This document shows positions 1 to 12,524 of a stretch of DNA of 64,000 bases, piece by piece (the first letter of the stretch is position 1; each line of letters begins with the position of its first letter). The notes below the pieces were generated by a model that saw only the letters and a program-made list of their open reading frames with translations, made no database searches and was not told where the DNA came from. Made by a program: the position numbers and the translations under genes. The DNA lies in NCBI GenBank assembly GCA_016785225.1, contig JAFBJZ010000861.1:2731001-2795000 (forward strand), written 5' to 3'. The DNA comes from Psettodes erumei. Lineage: Eukaryota; Chordata; Actinopteri; Pleuronectiformes; Psettodidae.

Positions 1-504
1 GAAGCAGGCCTCCCCAAGGTCGAGCACCCTTGGGGCTGGCTCAGCTCTCACTACAGGACAAGGTCGAGCAGAGTGTTATCTGAAATTTGTGTAAACTGAG
101 AAGAATATTAATCCAGTGTGTGTGTGTGTGTGTGTGTGCGCGCTAAATTAAACCAGCAGGTGAGCAAAAGAGATGTGTGACTGGTGGATAATGCGAGGGC
201 AGCAGGGTCTATAAAACTGAAGTACCAGTTCATTACGGTGTTAATTTGTTGGCACTGTTATCAACCGTGTTTACTTTCTGCAAAAAAATATTGTATTGTA
301 AAAACTGCCTTTTCTGTGAGTAAAGTGGTACTCTGATTAAGCCATTGTTTTTGAATTGAATTGTGATTTAAATTTTATCCTTAACTTCCTCAGACACAGA
401 TTTACTAAATACCACAAATAGGTATCCAGGATCCTCTTATCCACGGAGATAGGGTTTGTAACATAATATATTTTAAATTTCTTTCTGTCTTTTTGCTTCC
501 CAAG
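1..504 (+). other. erbb4: erbb4 intron (3' part)
   Basis: This is the intron sequence upstream of the first erbb4 exon visible in the window. It ends in a pyrimidine-rich tract and the acceptor AG at 503-504. It contains a short GT microsatellite near 116-141. I saw no further ERBB4 coding similarity in the first 500 bases in any frame, so earlier exons lie outside the window. Confidence 0.75.
116..141 (+). repeat. (GT)n microsatellite
   Basis: A run of about 12 GT units ends in GCGCGC, inside the erbb4 intron. It may be useful as a polymorphic marker. Confidence 0.95.
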
Positions 505-633
505 GCGGAGGGGAGGACAGTAGTGGACAGCGGTACAGTGCCGATCCAACTGGGCTTTTAGCAGAACGAGGAACCAAAGCAGACAAAGACCAGGATGGCT
601 ACATGAATGCCATGAGAGATAAAAACATCTCAG
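505..633 (+). CDS. erbb4: ERBB4 receptor tyrosine kinase, penultimate coding exon
   Basis: This exon encodes part of the intracellular C-terminal tail of ERBB4, the neuregulin receptor that autophosphorylates on tail tyrosines to recruit adaptors. The translation contains QRYSADP and, further on, DGYMNAMRDK, matching the human QRYSADPT and EGYMTPMRDK segments in order. The acceptor is AG at 503-504 and the donor is GT at 634-635. The exon begins with the last two bases of a split codon and ends with the first base of an Asp codon completed at 843-844, so it joins the next exon in frame. Teleosts carry two ERBB4 paralogues (a and b); I cannot tell which this is. The stretch between the two motifs is poorly conserved relative to human, as expected for a tail. 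Confidence 0.9.
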
Positions 634-842
634 GTTATTTTGACAGTTTATGTGTCAATAAAATTTGTTTCTTTACATACTTCACTTTGCAATATGCAAA
701 ATGCTAATCCAAATGTCACTTCAATGCACCATAATGTAAGCATTATTATAGTGTGGCAGTATATGACTTTTTTTGTGGCTTCAGTGGAGATGATAAGATC
801 TCATCTTACTTACCCTTCTTCTTATCCCCTTTTTGTGTCCAG
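634..842 (+). other. erbb4: last intron of erbb4
   Basis: This is a short, AT-rich 209-bp intron between the last two coding exons. It starts with GT at 634 and ends with a T/C-rich tract and AG at 841-842. The phase is consistent on both sides: one base of the codon lies before the intron and two lie after it. Confidence 0.85.
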
Positions 843-1519
843 ACTATCTCAACCCTGTTGAGGAAAACCCCTTTGTCACACGCCGGAGGAATGGTGACGC
901 CCACGCAGTGATTGATGGAGCAGGCTGCCACACCCTGCACATGGCTGGAGCTGCTGCTGCTGTCCCTAAGAGCCAGTCCACCACCCACAGGGATGATGAA
1001 TATGTCAACGAGCCATTGTACCTGAACACCTTCCTTAACCCGGGGGACAAGAACGGTTTGGCTGGCACTATCTCCATCTCTGGCTCTGGTTCCTCTGCTG
1101 CCCAGTCAGTATCGCAGACTGTCAACCCATCAACATCAAGCCACACCGTCTCATCCACTGGATATGTGGTACCTCCTGGCCACCTCCCCCACCCATCATA
1201 TCCATCACACACCCTGCATCCAGGGCATTCTGGACACGCTCTGCACTCAGGCATCACCAGCAGCACCATCATGTTTGATAAGAAAAGCAAGAAGGCCACT
1301 TTTGACAATCCTGAATACTGGCAGCACAGTCTCCCCCCAAAGTCCTCACTGCACAACCCTGAGTACCTGCAGGATTGTAGCACACGCTTCTTCTACCGAC
1401 AGAATGGACGCATTCGCCCTGCTGTGGCCGAAAACCAGGAATATTTGTCCGAGGCTGCTATGAAAGCCGGAAATGTGTTGCCACCCCCTCCATACAGACA
1501 GAGGAACACTGTAGTGTAG
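843..1519 (+). CDS. erbb4: ERBB4 receptor tyrosine kinase, terminal coding exon and stop
   Basis: This exon encodes the last ~225 residues of ERBB4. It opens with DYLNPVEENPF, continues with DEYVNEPLYLNTF and FDNPEYW, then HNPEYLQ, NGRIRP and AENQEYLSE, and ends LPPPPYRQRNTVV before TAG at 1517-1519. The NPEY-type tyrosines are docking sites for PTB/SH2 adaptors such as Shc, PPPPY is a WW-domain ligand and NTVV is a class I PDZ ligand for PSD-95-type scaffolds (family knowledge). The exon is roughly 75-80 codons longer than the human counterpart as I remember it. The extra length is mainly a Ser/Thr/His/Gly/Pro-rich stretch at 1034-1300. The human NPEY between NGD and DEYVNE is absent and an Ala-rich run stands in that interval. 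The frame is intact throughout, so I read this as lineage divergence and not decay. Confidence 0.96.
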
Positions 1520-1548
1520 TGACCAAGCTGCAGCACAGTGGAGGGATG

Positions 1549-1554
1549 AATAAA
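1549..1554 (+). terminator. erbb4: proximal polyadenylation hexamer candidate (erbb4)
   Basis: A canonical AATAAA lies 30 bases after the stop codon. Its use would give an extremely short 3' UTR. Mammalian ERBB4 transcripts are known to have very long 3' UTRs, so this site may be unused or minor. Confidence 0.3.
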
Positions 1555-4206
1555 GGGATATGGTTGGAGATAAATGGACTGTGAAAAGTCCTTTCGTTTC
1601 CTTGCAGTACTTCTCAACATGGGTTCTCCTGGCACCCTCCTTGAACACTTCACTCTGTTACATCTGATTGCAAGTCTTTTATTTTCACTCAAAGGTTCTG
1701 CCTTTTCTTGCCAGTCACTGACAGCATCACTTGACTCTCAAACCATCTTTTTTAGCTCCATCCTTGGCCCCTAAAGCAAGTTCATACATCTCTTCAAGGT
1801 TGGTCCTGTTCTGGAGCAACCTGTCCTGACTACATTAGTGCTAGTGAGGCAGAGGCACAGAAACAACACAATCAAAGACTAAAATTAGATGGTTAATAGA
1901 ATAAAAGGGAGAAATAAACTGAGGTTAGCCCAAAGAGAGGATTATTGCCATTACATTACATGAACTATAATTGCTTTTCTTTTTACAGCCCTAGATTACT
2001 GTTCACCATTTCACCATGTTCTTTTACCTCATTTTCCACTTGGCTAAATACACACATTGCATTATGCACACATCGCTATTGCTTTTGTGCAATCTGTCAA
2101 ATGACGCATGCACATGGAGTTATGTCGTGACCTACCAGCAAACCCTCAATCGTGCCGAAGAGCCCAGATGTGATTTTCATGCCTGCTCACATGCTTCTTT
2201 GACTTTTACATGTTTTTCATGTTGCTGGCCCAGTAATGGAATTCAAACATTTATCATGCACTGCTCACAGCGTACCTACCTAACATGCCTGCAGCTTTGA
2301 CACACCAGTAATAACTTTACATTAATTCGTAAGTAAATACGCGCATACTGACAGATAACCCTGCTGCCACTGGAAATATATGCATTCTGGAGGAGAGGCT
2401 CAATTGACCTTGTGCAGGAAGACAGAGAATGTCAATAATGGCAGTGTCAGTGGTGCAGTGCAGGAAAAAAGGTTCATCAGAAAAGTAAATGTCACCACAG
2501 CTGTGTGGAAAGCTGTGGTATAACCCGCTACTTCAAGTGACTATTGGCATGGGGAGGGATTTAAAGGGTTGATTGCTCAGAAGATGACCCCTAACTTCCT
2601 GTGCTGAGATCCCTCCTGTTCTCCTTTCATCCACACCATTCCAATCCGAAGAGCCACCACATCATCCCGTTCAATATTACCTTCATAAGATGGTTGTTAG
2701 CAGCATCGTGACTGACATAACCAATGGCAGCTGCAACACTAGGACTGATGTTTTAGTGGAACTGGGGAATGAGGATGGACAACTCCTTCTAACAGAGCAA
2801 GGAACATGATTTTGGATAGCATTTATGAGGGAATGATGCAGGGGTTTAGGATCTGGATCAGAACATGTTTTTTGTTGTTTTTCTTTTTTTGTTGACATCA
2901 GGGATCTGATTACTTTGTCGCCTTTTCTTATAGTGGTTATGACTAATGAAGGGCATGGTAAACAGCACAGACAACCAGCCAGATTACTGTGGAGGTGGCA
3001 AAGAGGCTAACCCTGCAGAGCTGTAAATAAGTCAGTTACATGTCATTAACAGACAGACACAACCCCAGAGAAAGGCTCCCTGGACCGAGCTGTGTCTGGA
3101 AAGATGTTACAGTCCATCAAAAGATGAGGATAAAACTTTTTCTCCCACCTCTCTGTTTTCATACTATTGTATGTCATAAAAACAGAAAATTATGTTTGAC
3201 CAAGCAGTCAAAACCACAGGGTCTTGCTTTTTCCCTTAGGGTTTAGTTGGTTCAGGAGGAGAGACTTCAAAACTGTCTGAAGAGGCCTCCGCAACATTTT
3301 TTACTGTGGAACACTATGAAAAAATGTGACACTTTCTTTTGTGTTGATGTTCGAAATTAATTCTGAGATGTTACAAGTTATATCAGAATCCATTGACCGC
3401 TGACGGCTAGCTTTCTGTACTCATACAATACTGCCAGATGCCACAGTATGCTCTGATTTTCATGACTAGCATCTGTCATCAAAAGACTCTGAAGGCTGAT
3501 TTAGGCCGGGTTGATAATTTAATAGCACTTAATGCTCTGGCACAGCCAAATGACTTTGCTGTTATTCTCACTCAAAGTGGCAGTTCATCCATTTTTTCAT
3601 TATGTTGCAACTACCATTTACAGTGAGAATATATTTTCCACTCCACCGAGGCCTTGTCTTATCTCTTTCATTAGGCCTTCACCAACAAAGGCATAGACCT
3701 ACCCTCCAATGAAAATCATAATACAATAAGGATTGGGGGATGTGATGATGTACAGTGTAAGAGGATGGAAATATTCAATACCATTTATGCCAAATTAGCC
3801 ATTCCTTAAAAATCATATGGGTCAAGCCCCACAAATACTGGATTCTACATTTCCCAAAATGCAGTCTGATCTGCATCTATTGATACAGTTCCTTGTTGCT
3901 TAAAAGTACAATTCTTTCAAGCCCTAAACCTCTGGTTTATAATGCAGGTTTTCTCTTAAAAAGTCTTGAGTCTAAACTGTAACAAAATAACCCCTGATGA
4001 CATCATCATGTTTTGTTTTGTTTTTTCAAACTGTGAAGGCTCCCTCCAGAGATGTCATACAATTGTCTTTGCTCCTCATGACAAGAAAACTGAACTTCAT
4101 GTGAGAAATAGGTGGTGTGTCCCTTTAATTAAAAACAGACATTCCTATCTGGTCCTTTTATCTACAGCTAAACACTTTCTCAATTGATTGTCCAGAGAAT
4201 GTACTG

Positions 4207-4226
4207 TATCACTATATATAGTGATA
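4207..4226. repeat. 20-bp perfect palindrome
   Basis: The sequence reads identically on both strands: TATCAC and GTGATA arms flank an AT core. It is too short and AT-rich to assign a function and may be chance. Confidence 0.9.
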
Positions 4227-7175
4227 TTGCAATATAGACCCACAAACACCTTGATAGATTTACTCACCCACCCTAAATAATAGCTGATAATACCATGAAA
4301 GGTGGAGACCAACTAATGCCTGTGTATGTCTTGCTGCTGACATACCAATACACAACCACTGTTACACAATCTTGTGCCTCTACGTTGAAAAATACCAGTA
4401 AGAAGAAAGATTCACACAACCAGTGCTGATGATTTTCTGTAATAAACACAGACGTTGCCCTGGCACAGTATTTTCTCTCCCTCTCAGGTTTTATGGGGAA
4501 TAATAATCTTTACAGTTGAGCTCCAGCTGAGGCACAAGTTGCCACATCATAAAGGGACATCCGACCTATTGAAATCAAAGTATAATGGAAGAAAGATTAG
4601 TGCCATAATACCGGAGCAGATGCAGTGCTGAAATTTGAAGAATGCAGGTTTTAAATGGTCAGTCTAGATGTTGGCACTGTGTGTTATCACCTTGGCATTA
4701 CCATTGCTCTGTTACTAACTTTCATTTATCTGTGCTAGAACACACTGTATAAGAGCTTGACATTTCTGCTGATTTCAGATTTACTTGTTTTCAGCTTACA
4801 CTTAACACATGTATATATTCCTTCTGCAAATTTGTGCATTGAAAGTGTCCTCTTTGTTTTTGGAGTTGAACGCCGGTCATGTATATCTTCTTTTGCCATC
4901 ACCCATGAGGTTGGAGTGTGTGTGGACTACTGTGCGGCCGTGTGTTATGCAATGACAGCAGTGGAGAGTCACCAAAAGGATCTCTGTGGAAAAATAAAGC
5001 CAATCTACTGGAGGAGAAAACCTGCTGGTGCTGTCAGCCAGCAGGCATCACAAGGGGCTTTTAGCTTTCTGAATGCTAATTCATCCACTTTCACTTGTTG
5101 TTCTGTGGGGAAATCATGTTACCCAACATCTCACCGAGTGCACCATCTGAGAAACCCTGAACGACAGGCAATAGGCTGTAATCCTGCAGTGAGTTCAAAC
5201 TAAGGTATTAGCATTCCAGAAGTGTTACTAGACCAATGCATCAATGTTACAAAAAGCTAGCAGGAGAGAAGGTGCAAGTAGCAGAGTTGACTGCCATTCT
5301 TTCTTTCTCCTCGGAGGTGACTGTAGAGTTGTATGTAGCAAACACTGTTCTGCAGCTGAAGCACTGAAACCGAAGAGCAGCTACGCTTGGAGTGAATACA
5401 CGCAAAGACCAAAACAATCTGGCAGGGAAAGGGGACTGTGGTCAAATGTTAACGTGAGTCATGAGTTAACATGATTCATAGTCATAATAATCATCATGTG
5501 AAGATACGATGTTGAGGTGGGAAAGTAAGATTCATAGATGCAGCAGATATGTAAAGGAGAACAATAACTCTCAATACTGACTGCTCATCCAGAAAATTGG
5601 CCTTATAATAAGACTTCTATTTATTTTGTGCATTTACCTTTGTATTTTCAGTTTTCGTATTTTAAACATGTGTTGTTAATCCTATGTGAAGATATCTTTT
5701 CACTGTTGTTTTTGCTCTTCAGGGTCTCATTGTGAACTTTTTGATATACAGTTTGAAGGCTTTACATCCTTCATCTTCTCTGATCAACTGTAAAGCAATT
5801 GCTAGTGTCCCAAGGGCTGGATGTTTGCCCTTCAGAGGAGCTGAAGTCCAGGCTGAAGCAGAATAGAATAGCTAGCTAATCTAGCTAGATTAACAAAGAC
5901 CAAAACTGATGTGTTCAGGCTTTCCTAATCAACTCCGTACCTAATGGCATGTTTCTCACCAGACAGCATATGTGTGTGGGACAGGTTTCACATTACATCA
6001 CTTTACTGTACCATTTAGATATTCCCCATTGCAGATAATGAACAACTGGCAACTGCAAATACCCATATAACTTCAACTTTAACCCCCCTGTGATTAACAT
6101 GCCCATGCTAAAAGGACAGTGGATTTCATAGCTGGCTTCCTTTATTTTACATCTTGCACTGACTTTTTCACTGGTTAGCAAATTTGATATGATTGTCAAT
6201 GATAGATCAACTGAAAAGAAAGTATCTGGTGAATATGACGAGGCTAACCCAGTTTTATGAGTTGACAAGGACTGCCTGACCACTCAGGTTAAGGTCTGAC
6301 TGGTACACAATTGATTGTGGGATAAGGCTGCAAATGATAAATTAGTTTTGACCTCAACAGGAGATGCAGACTTTATTCTTTAGTCACGTTCTGTGAGACC
6401 TTTGATGTGGGACAGACCCTGCCCTGTCGTACCATTAAGACATATTGTGCCAAGAAATGAGGACTTCGGAGAGTCCAGCCTCTGAACTGGTATATTTATG
6501 GTGTGAGTTCTATTTCTCCTTTTTATGACTTGATTATCATTATGATGAGGACGTTTTCATGGCATTAGTTAATTCCATCCACCTGTGGTCTTACTGTATT
6601 TGAAAAACACACGTCACATATAACAGAACTATATAAATTTCTCAACAAGAAATTGTTTCATTTAGTGCGTCATCACACAAATCACACATAAAGCAGCTGG
6701 CAAACACGTATTCAACCATTCTCAACCATAGAATGAGCTGTGTATGGCTGTCATGTTCTGTTTTTAATCTGATTCATATGTGTATATGCTATAATGTCGT
6801 GATGGGAAAAATGACAGTGGTTGAGTAAGCACAGTTTACTATGTATGGAAGTGATGGTAAAACTGTAAAATGGAATCAATAATTGTCTTTTAACCAAATG
6901 ACAAAGACATTCAGATGGGGTCAGATAATGGGTTGCTCAACAGTTTTACCATTGTTAAAAAAAATAAAATAAAATAAAAACTGGATAGTATTTTTATAGG
7001 TAGGTAAAAAAAGTGGCCAAGTGCATCTGTAAATAGGACGATGATGCTTCTTTTATCCAGCTGAAGCTTTTTTCTGCTGTTGTTGTTGTTTGTTTTGTTA
7101 TTATTTCTCCTTGCATCATTGCATTTTTAGTGGTCGACAATATTATTTTTTCTTTGGGGGAATATCTTTTCTCTA

Positions 7176-7221
7176 TGTATATAAATATATATACAGTATA
7201 TATATAGATATATATATATTC
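7176..7221. repeat. AT-rich dinucleotide tract
   Basis: An imperfect (TA)n tract is interrupted by CAG and GA. It is self-complementary in several registers and typical of AT microsatellites. Confidence 0.85.
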
Positions 7222-8692
7222 TGTAAATGTAATTTGAAGAGTGAACTCTGACTTTAAAAACGCTTGCAGGGTCTCTTGTCACCTCCATTTACCCTGTGAC
7301 TGTGTGATTGTGTTTTCAGCACAACTTAGTGAAATTTGTGTTTTCGACCTCTGCTCTTGTTCACTTTGTAGGAGTGAATTTCTTTTTCTTTTCTTTTTTC
7401 CCCCTAGGTGTATTATGCCCACACAACCCTCCATGCTACTCTCAGTATTATCCCCCTCTTCAGATTTTTAAAAAAAAGATTTTGTACATTCCTAAGATGC
7501 TGTTGAAAAACTAATGAATATTCAATATTTAAATCCCCTTTCCCCCCAGTCTTTTCCTAACAAATGGTATTAATCCACCAGTGTCACTTTACACTCTGAG
7601 TTTTGAGGACCTATATTATATATCCTTGAGTAGTTTAATTTCTATTTCCACTGAGCTCAGTCTCTGTTAACTTTCACATGATATTCACCTCTTCATCCAT
7701 TTGTGGCAATACTGATTGAATGTTGCAGCACTGAGAGTGATTTAGTAATGTTTGAGAAAAACAGTGAAAGACCGTTTGTATGGGCTGGACTGATCACTTA
7801 AATCACTGATATCTTCTTGAATAGAACGGTTGGTAGGCACGACTTTGGATTAATCAGAATTTAAATATTCACTCTTTTCTAGAAGTCACAGTTTGACAGG
7901 AAGCTACTATTTTACTTTCATGGCATCTAGACAGGACTTTTTGGGACTCTGGCCTCTCTGTCACCTTACCTATTACATGACATGAGGACTGACACCAAAA
8001 TCATCACAGTGAGTTATTTTCATTGTGGCACTGTAGCAAATATGGAGGCACAAAACTGAAAATTGGAATATACTGTCAGTTGTATTACATTTTCACTTGT
8101 ATAGCACTCAAGCACAACTTATGTTATTTATGCAGAAACTGAGCCAGACAACTAAATGTTTTGCTCTGTTTTCTGTACTGTAGACTTTACTAAGTTGTAC
8201 TACATTTTTTCTTTCAAAAGTTATGTTTTTAACCAGTATCAACTTTGGATTAATTAAATGTTATCATGATTTCTCTGTCTTGCTTATCACATACAGAATA
8301 ATGTCAGTCTATTGTACATTTAACCATTGTGAAGTGTTGCATTGCATTTCATGATTTTGGTGGCAATCCAGTCGTTTTACAATATCCAGCATTTACAGAT
8401 ACAGTGTAAAGTGGTCATTTTGGCAAGCTCCTCAAAAGTCACTGAATGGGTTTTAAATTACATTTGGTTTGGGGGAAAATATCTTCTGTCACAGAAATGA
8501 TCATTTCTTCATATTGTCTCATCAGAAAAAATCACAACAGAGTTTTACAGACCATACTGTGTGTCATATTACCAGTTTTAAATGTTTCTTTTCACTGGTT
8601 AATTGACACATTTCCCAAACAAGAACATTTAAATACGTATTCCCTCTGTTTGTTACATGAATCTGTCAAAACTATATTTTTAATTCAGTATG

Positions 8693-8698
8693 AATAAA
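8693..8698 (+). terminator. erbb4: distal polyadenylation hexamer candidate (erbb4)
   Basis: An AATAAA sits at the end of an AT-rich, T-tract-bearing stretch. It is only one of several possible distal ends, chosen because it would give a UTR of about 7 kb, comparable to the mammalian gene. Confidence 0.2.
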
Positions 8699-9420
8699 AA
8701 TCTGTCAATATTTAAAGGTGAATTGTGCTAATTTTAGTAGGACTCTTCCTTGCTCTGTGTGTTGTGTTACTATGAGGCGGTAAAACTAACTATACTGAGG
8801 GGTATGTCCCATAGCGACCCTAATTGGCACTTCAGTGGACACACCCCAAGTTCCCAGTGGAAATTAGAACCCCAACAGATTTGGCTTGATTAGAGACTGT
8901 ATTCCCATGGAATCTTGTTGGGTTACACAGGAGGCATACCCCAGATTTTTTTAAAAAAGGAATCCTAATGTCAGCAATTATGACCACCTCTTTTTATTAG
9001 CATAATTCCAATTATCAAAATAGCCCATCATGTTTTGACAAATTGTTTTTAGTTTTGAGAGAAATCCAAGGTGGTTTCTTTCAGTGTGATTGGCTTCATT
9101 GTGACCATCTGTCTTTATCCCCCTCTGGATGGGATCCAATGCCACTTCAATTTACCCCTTATAGTTTTGAGGGCCCTTTCCACCTCCTTACTTCAAAGGT
9201 CAGCCCATTCTCGAGCAGTTCAGCCAGAGACATGGGAGTGTTATGTAGCCTGTAGTCACAGCATGACATCTTCATTCTGCCCCGATCAGGTCGGGTTGGA
9301 GACATCTCTCACCATTCAGCAGCTTGTGCCTTTAGGTTAGAAAGAGCAAGGAGTCAGAAAGTATCCCCACTCTTACCTCCACAACCTCTATTCTTCAGGC
9401 CATTTTTTCTCATTTAAAGC

Positions 9421-9488
<68 letters not shown>

Positions 9489-12028
9489 TCACTCCACTTG
9501 CAGGAAAATCACATGAGAGCACCAATAGTAAAGTGTCATTACTTCTGACACTTTCTCTTACATGATAGATGCATCTCTTTTCCAGCTGATGACATTTTAT
9601 GGCATTATCATAGGAAATCCAATAACAAGATCGGCTTCTTGGCGCCTTTGCCCCATGCAAAGTCAAATCACTTGCCTTAAGATGGTAATAGAATGTGATC
9701 AAAACAATCTGTCACTGCCTCTGCTCTCACTCTCACATGCCAACCCCCCTCCACCTTGACAAAGTGTATGGATTTTTACCTGATGATCAGCACAGTTGAA
9801 GGTAAGTGATCTTAAATGTCTTTAGGTGAATTGACTGAGTGACGCTTCTCAACAAATTAAAGTGAAGGCTCTATTTGACAGTGCATCAATCTAAACCATA
9901 ACACCACAGCACAGCAAAACAATTTTACTGTCTACATGTTTCCATGTGCAGCTATTTTAATATGTGCTGATGTAAACACTTCCAGAAAACGGGATTTAAG
10001 AAGTGGCTGTGAGCCAGAACTGCAGTTTTGCTTGCTCCAGCAATAAGTCATTTTTCCACGGCGTGCCATTTTGTTGTCATGTAGCTGGTGTTCTCTGTTA
10101 GAGTTTCTGCTGTCTTCCCAGGTTTGTGAACCACTTGTCACAGCAACTAAGCTGTACAGCGAAGATGAGACATGCTGTGGATGTTTCACCAGAGCAGATG
10201 GTTACATGTTGTGCAACAGTTTCAGAAATCCCTTCCAATCACCTGATGTAATCACACTGTAACGTTATCATTTTAAATGACAGCAAAGTGTAACACCAAA
10301 GCTCTGAAATTTGTTCTGTCTTATTCCCATGGTTTTGACATTGCTATCTCTTTTTCTCAGAGAGCCAGTGGTGAGGGTGGCTGCCACTAAATCCCAGCAT
10401 GATGGCAGGCTGTGATTGAATGAACTGTACAAAGCCCACTAAGCAGTGTTGCAAACCCCTTGAGAGTTTTTATTATGGAACAACAATATATTGGATTCTC
10501 TTCACAGGCTGTCTGTCTCCAGAGGCTACAATCTCTCCAGGAGTCCACACACACACAAAGCGTCAAATAAGACAACATGTGGGCAACTTGGTAATAAATA
10601 CTGCCTGATTCTCAGTGAATCTGGTTTCTTACAATGCAGACATAGTAAATGCACTCTGATACTGTAGCGGAGATGCTGCCAGTAGTTCACATGACCTTTA
10701 CAGTAACTGGTATGCCTATGTCCACAGATCAGAGCCAATGAGCATGGGTGCAGGTGCTCATACACACGCACATAGACAGTGGGACTGAATCACACAGGAT
10801 TCTGCAAGAATGACCTTTCCTAGTTGTTGTTAATGAGTTTGAGAGCCTGGCAAAAGCAAGATTCAGAGCACAACATTTGAATAGGTTGATTAGTCAGTGG
10901 TGAACCACCAAAGACTTCCGTATTAAGATGGCCAACCCCTATCACTATCAGGATTATTTTTTGTCTCTTTATATGATTACAAAAGTGTGTTCTTGCAACA
11001 ACTGTTGAACATGTTGTACTGTAAAACAGCCTGGTGCACTCTGTAACATGTTGAGTTGAACAGGTGATTGAGGGGTTAAAACCTTGCCATGAATGAAGGA
11101 TATGTAGAGGAAATGTGCCACAAACATGGACAAGGGAAGCCATGTGATTACAAACAAGTTTTAGGCAGAGGACAGAGACGATACACACACGCCATTCTGG
11201 CAGTAGTTGGACTACATACTGTATTGCTCTAAAGCAAGGCAGACAGTATGCAGTACATTTTCAGTCATATTACATTCTCTTCTTTACTCTAATGATCCCA
11301 GAAGGAAAGTATACAACCAGTGCTGTACAATTATATCAAGACACAGAATGTTTAAGTAGTTTCATAACATAAATCAAACTCTTCCGAACCCATTTGAGTA
11401 TAATGATTTATTAGGCACATTAGAATTTAATCAGTGGCCATGAAAGATTTGCACGAGCTACTTCATTTTGGCTATATTCAAATATTGTCATTTCAAGCTT
11501 GGGGACATCTAAAACTGTCTAACATTTCACTAAGTAGTGGTTGACAACACACACATTAAGATTAATAAGGCAATCTCAATGGTCATTTGCATACTGCATG
11601 TGAAATACAGCTCATCTGATTACTGGTGAATATGAGCTGCTCAGCATTTAGTGTTTATCACTTGCTTTGTTAGGCAAGGCACTCGAGATGAGCCTATTGA
11701 AAGTACATTGGCATTTTAATGAGAGAGTGGTCATTACAACTCATTTATCTATCCTTTCACTTCCAATAATTAAAGTTATTTTCTGATGACTGAATATATT
11801 GACTGGAAATATATACTATGTTTTTTTATGCTAATTGCTGGGAAAGTGTTGTTTTTTTTGTCAGAATTCTCTTCCGCTTATTTGTCTCTTTAATAGTTTC
11901 TGAGTTAGACCAAGAGCCACCTCTGGTTAAAAACAATAAACACAAATCTTGAAAATCCCACAAACAAACAAACCAACAAAGCCCCTTCCTCCTTGCTGGA
12001 AGCAAAACTACTTTTCAAGTTCTATGGA
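8699..12028. other. intergenic, no gene seen
   Basis: No exon with recognisable protein similarity is visible on either strand. The main landmark is the long (CA)n tract near 9428-9484. Open frames here, including one of 122 codons on the - strand at 10820-11188, lack any recognisable domain or splice-supported continuation. Confidence 0.6.
9428..9484 (+). repeat. (CA)n microsatellite
   Basis: An almost pure CA run of about 28 units. Long uninterrupted CA tracts like this are frequent in teleost genomes. Confidence 0.97.
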
Positions 12029-12524
12029 TCACGTGACCACGGAAACATTTTATGTGTGTGGGTCTTGTTCTGTATGAACGACCACAGCAACATTTCTGAA
12101 AACTGTCATGGCGTCGACTTCCCATGATCCTCCTCTGTCACCGAGTAAAGTTGCCAACGCGGAGGACTGGAGGATCTGATGGAGCTGGCTGGATTTAGTC
12201 GAAGTGGAATTAAAGACCTTCCAGACAACGCACATTGCTTCAGTGTGGCGCAGGACGCCGCCGCGAAGAGCCGGGAGAATTCAGGGTGGCCGTTTTGCTC
12301 GACGGAGTCACTCAGGTCCACCTGGACACTGCAGAGCGGCCCACTTTCCCCAGCGGTGGACAAATGGAGATGGATGGGTTCACTGGACTGGGATTTGAGT
12401 CATGCTTCGGTGACATACGTGCAGTGGTATCACGTTTTTGTCATCGGATTGGCACCAGGACGTCTGCGTCGGTACGAACACACAACTTTCCTGACGCTTT
12501 CCTGACGCGTCCTGCACTCACCAC
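12029..12524 (+). other. CpG-rich patch with E-box and ATG; unassigned
   Basis: This ~500-bp stretch is clearly richer in GC and CpG than its surroundings. It starts with TCACGTGACC (12029-12038), an E-box of the USF/TFE type. An ATG at 12109 follows, in the favourable context GTCATGG, opening a short frame MASTSHDPPLSPSKVANAED that stops after 23 codons. A possible donor GTAAAG lies inside it at about 12141. Other frames remain open for about 110 codons but match no family I know. It could be a promoter and first exon, a decayed retrocopy or a non-coding CpG island. The hAT element inserted immediately downstream may have disrupted it. Confidence 0.35.
12517..12524. repeat. left target-site duplication of hAT MITE
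   Basis: CTCACCAC matches TTCACCAC at 13074-13081 in 7 of 8 positions. Confidence 0.75.

Larger units (their letters stand above)
1555..8692 (+). other. erbb4 downstream region, candidate long 3' UTR
   Basis: This is 7.1 kb of AT-rich sequence with no recognisable coding exon. It contains scattered AATAAA hexamers (for example about 1899-1920 and 6962-6978), a 20-bp perfect palindrome at 4207-4226, a 16-bp perfect palindrome at 5877-5892 and an AT-dinucleotide tract near 7180-7221. Its position directly after the stop codon, together with the long 3' UTR known for mammalian ERBB4, makes it a plausible UTR, but transcript evidence is needed to say where the gene ends. Confidence 0.4.

Noticed and set aside
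844..1383. 179-codon open frame on the - strand opposite the erbb4 exon
   Set aside because: It is a shadow of the GC-rich ERBB4 coding sequence on the other strand.
4757..5203. 148-codon open frame on the + strand downstream of erbb4
   Set aside because: No recognisable family and no obvious splice partners; it lies in the candidate 3' UTR.
9388..9702. Open frame encoding a Cys-Val repeat
   Set aside because: It is the translation of a CA microsatellite.
10820..11188. 122-codon open frame on the - strand
   Set aside because: Cys-rich but without any ordered motif that I know; probably chance.
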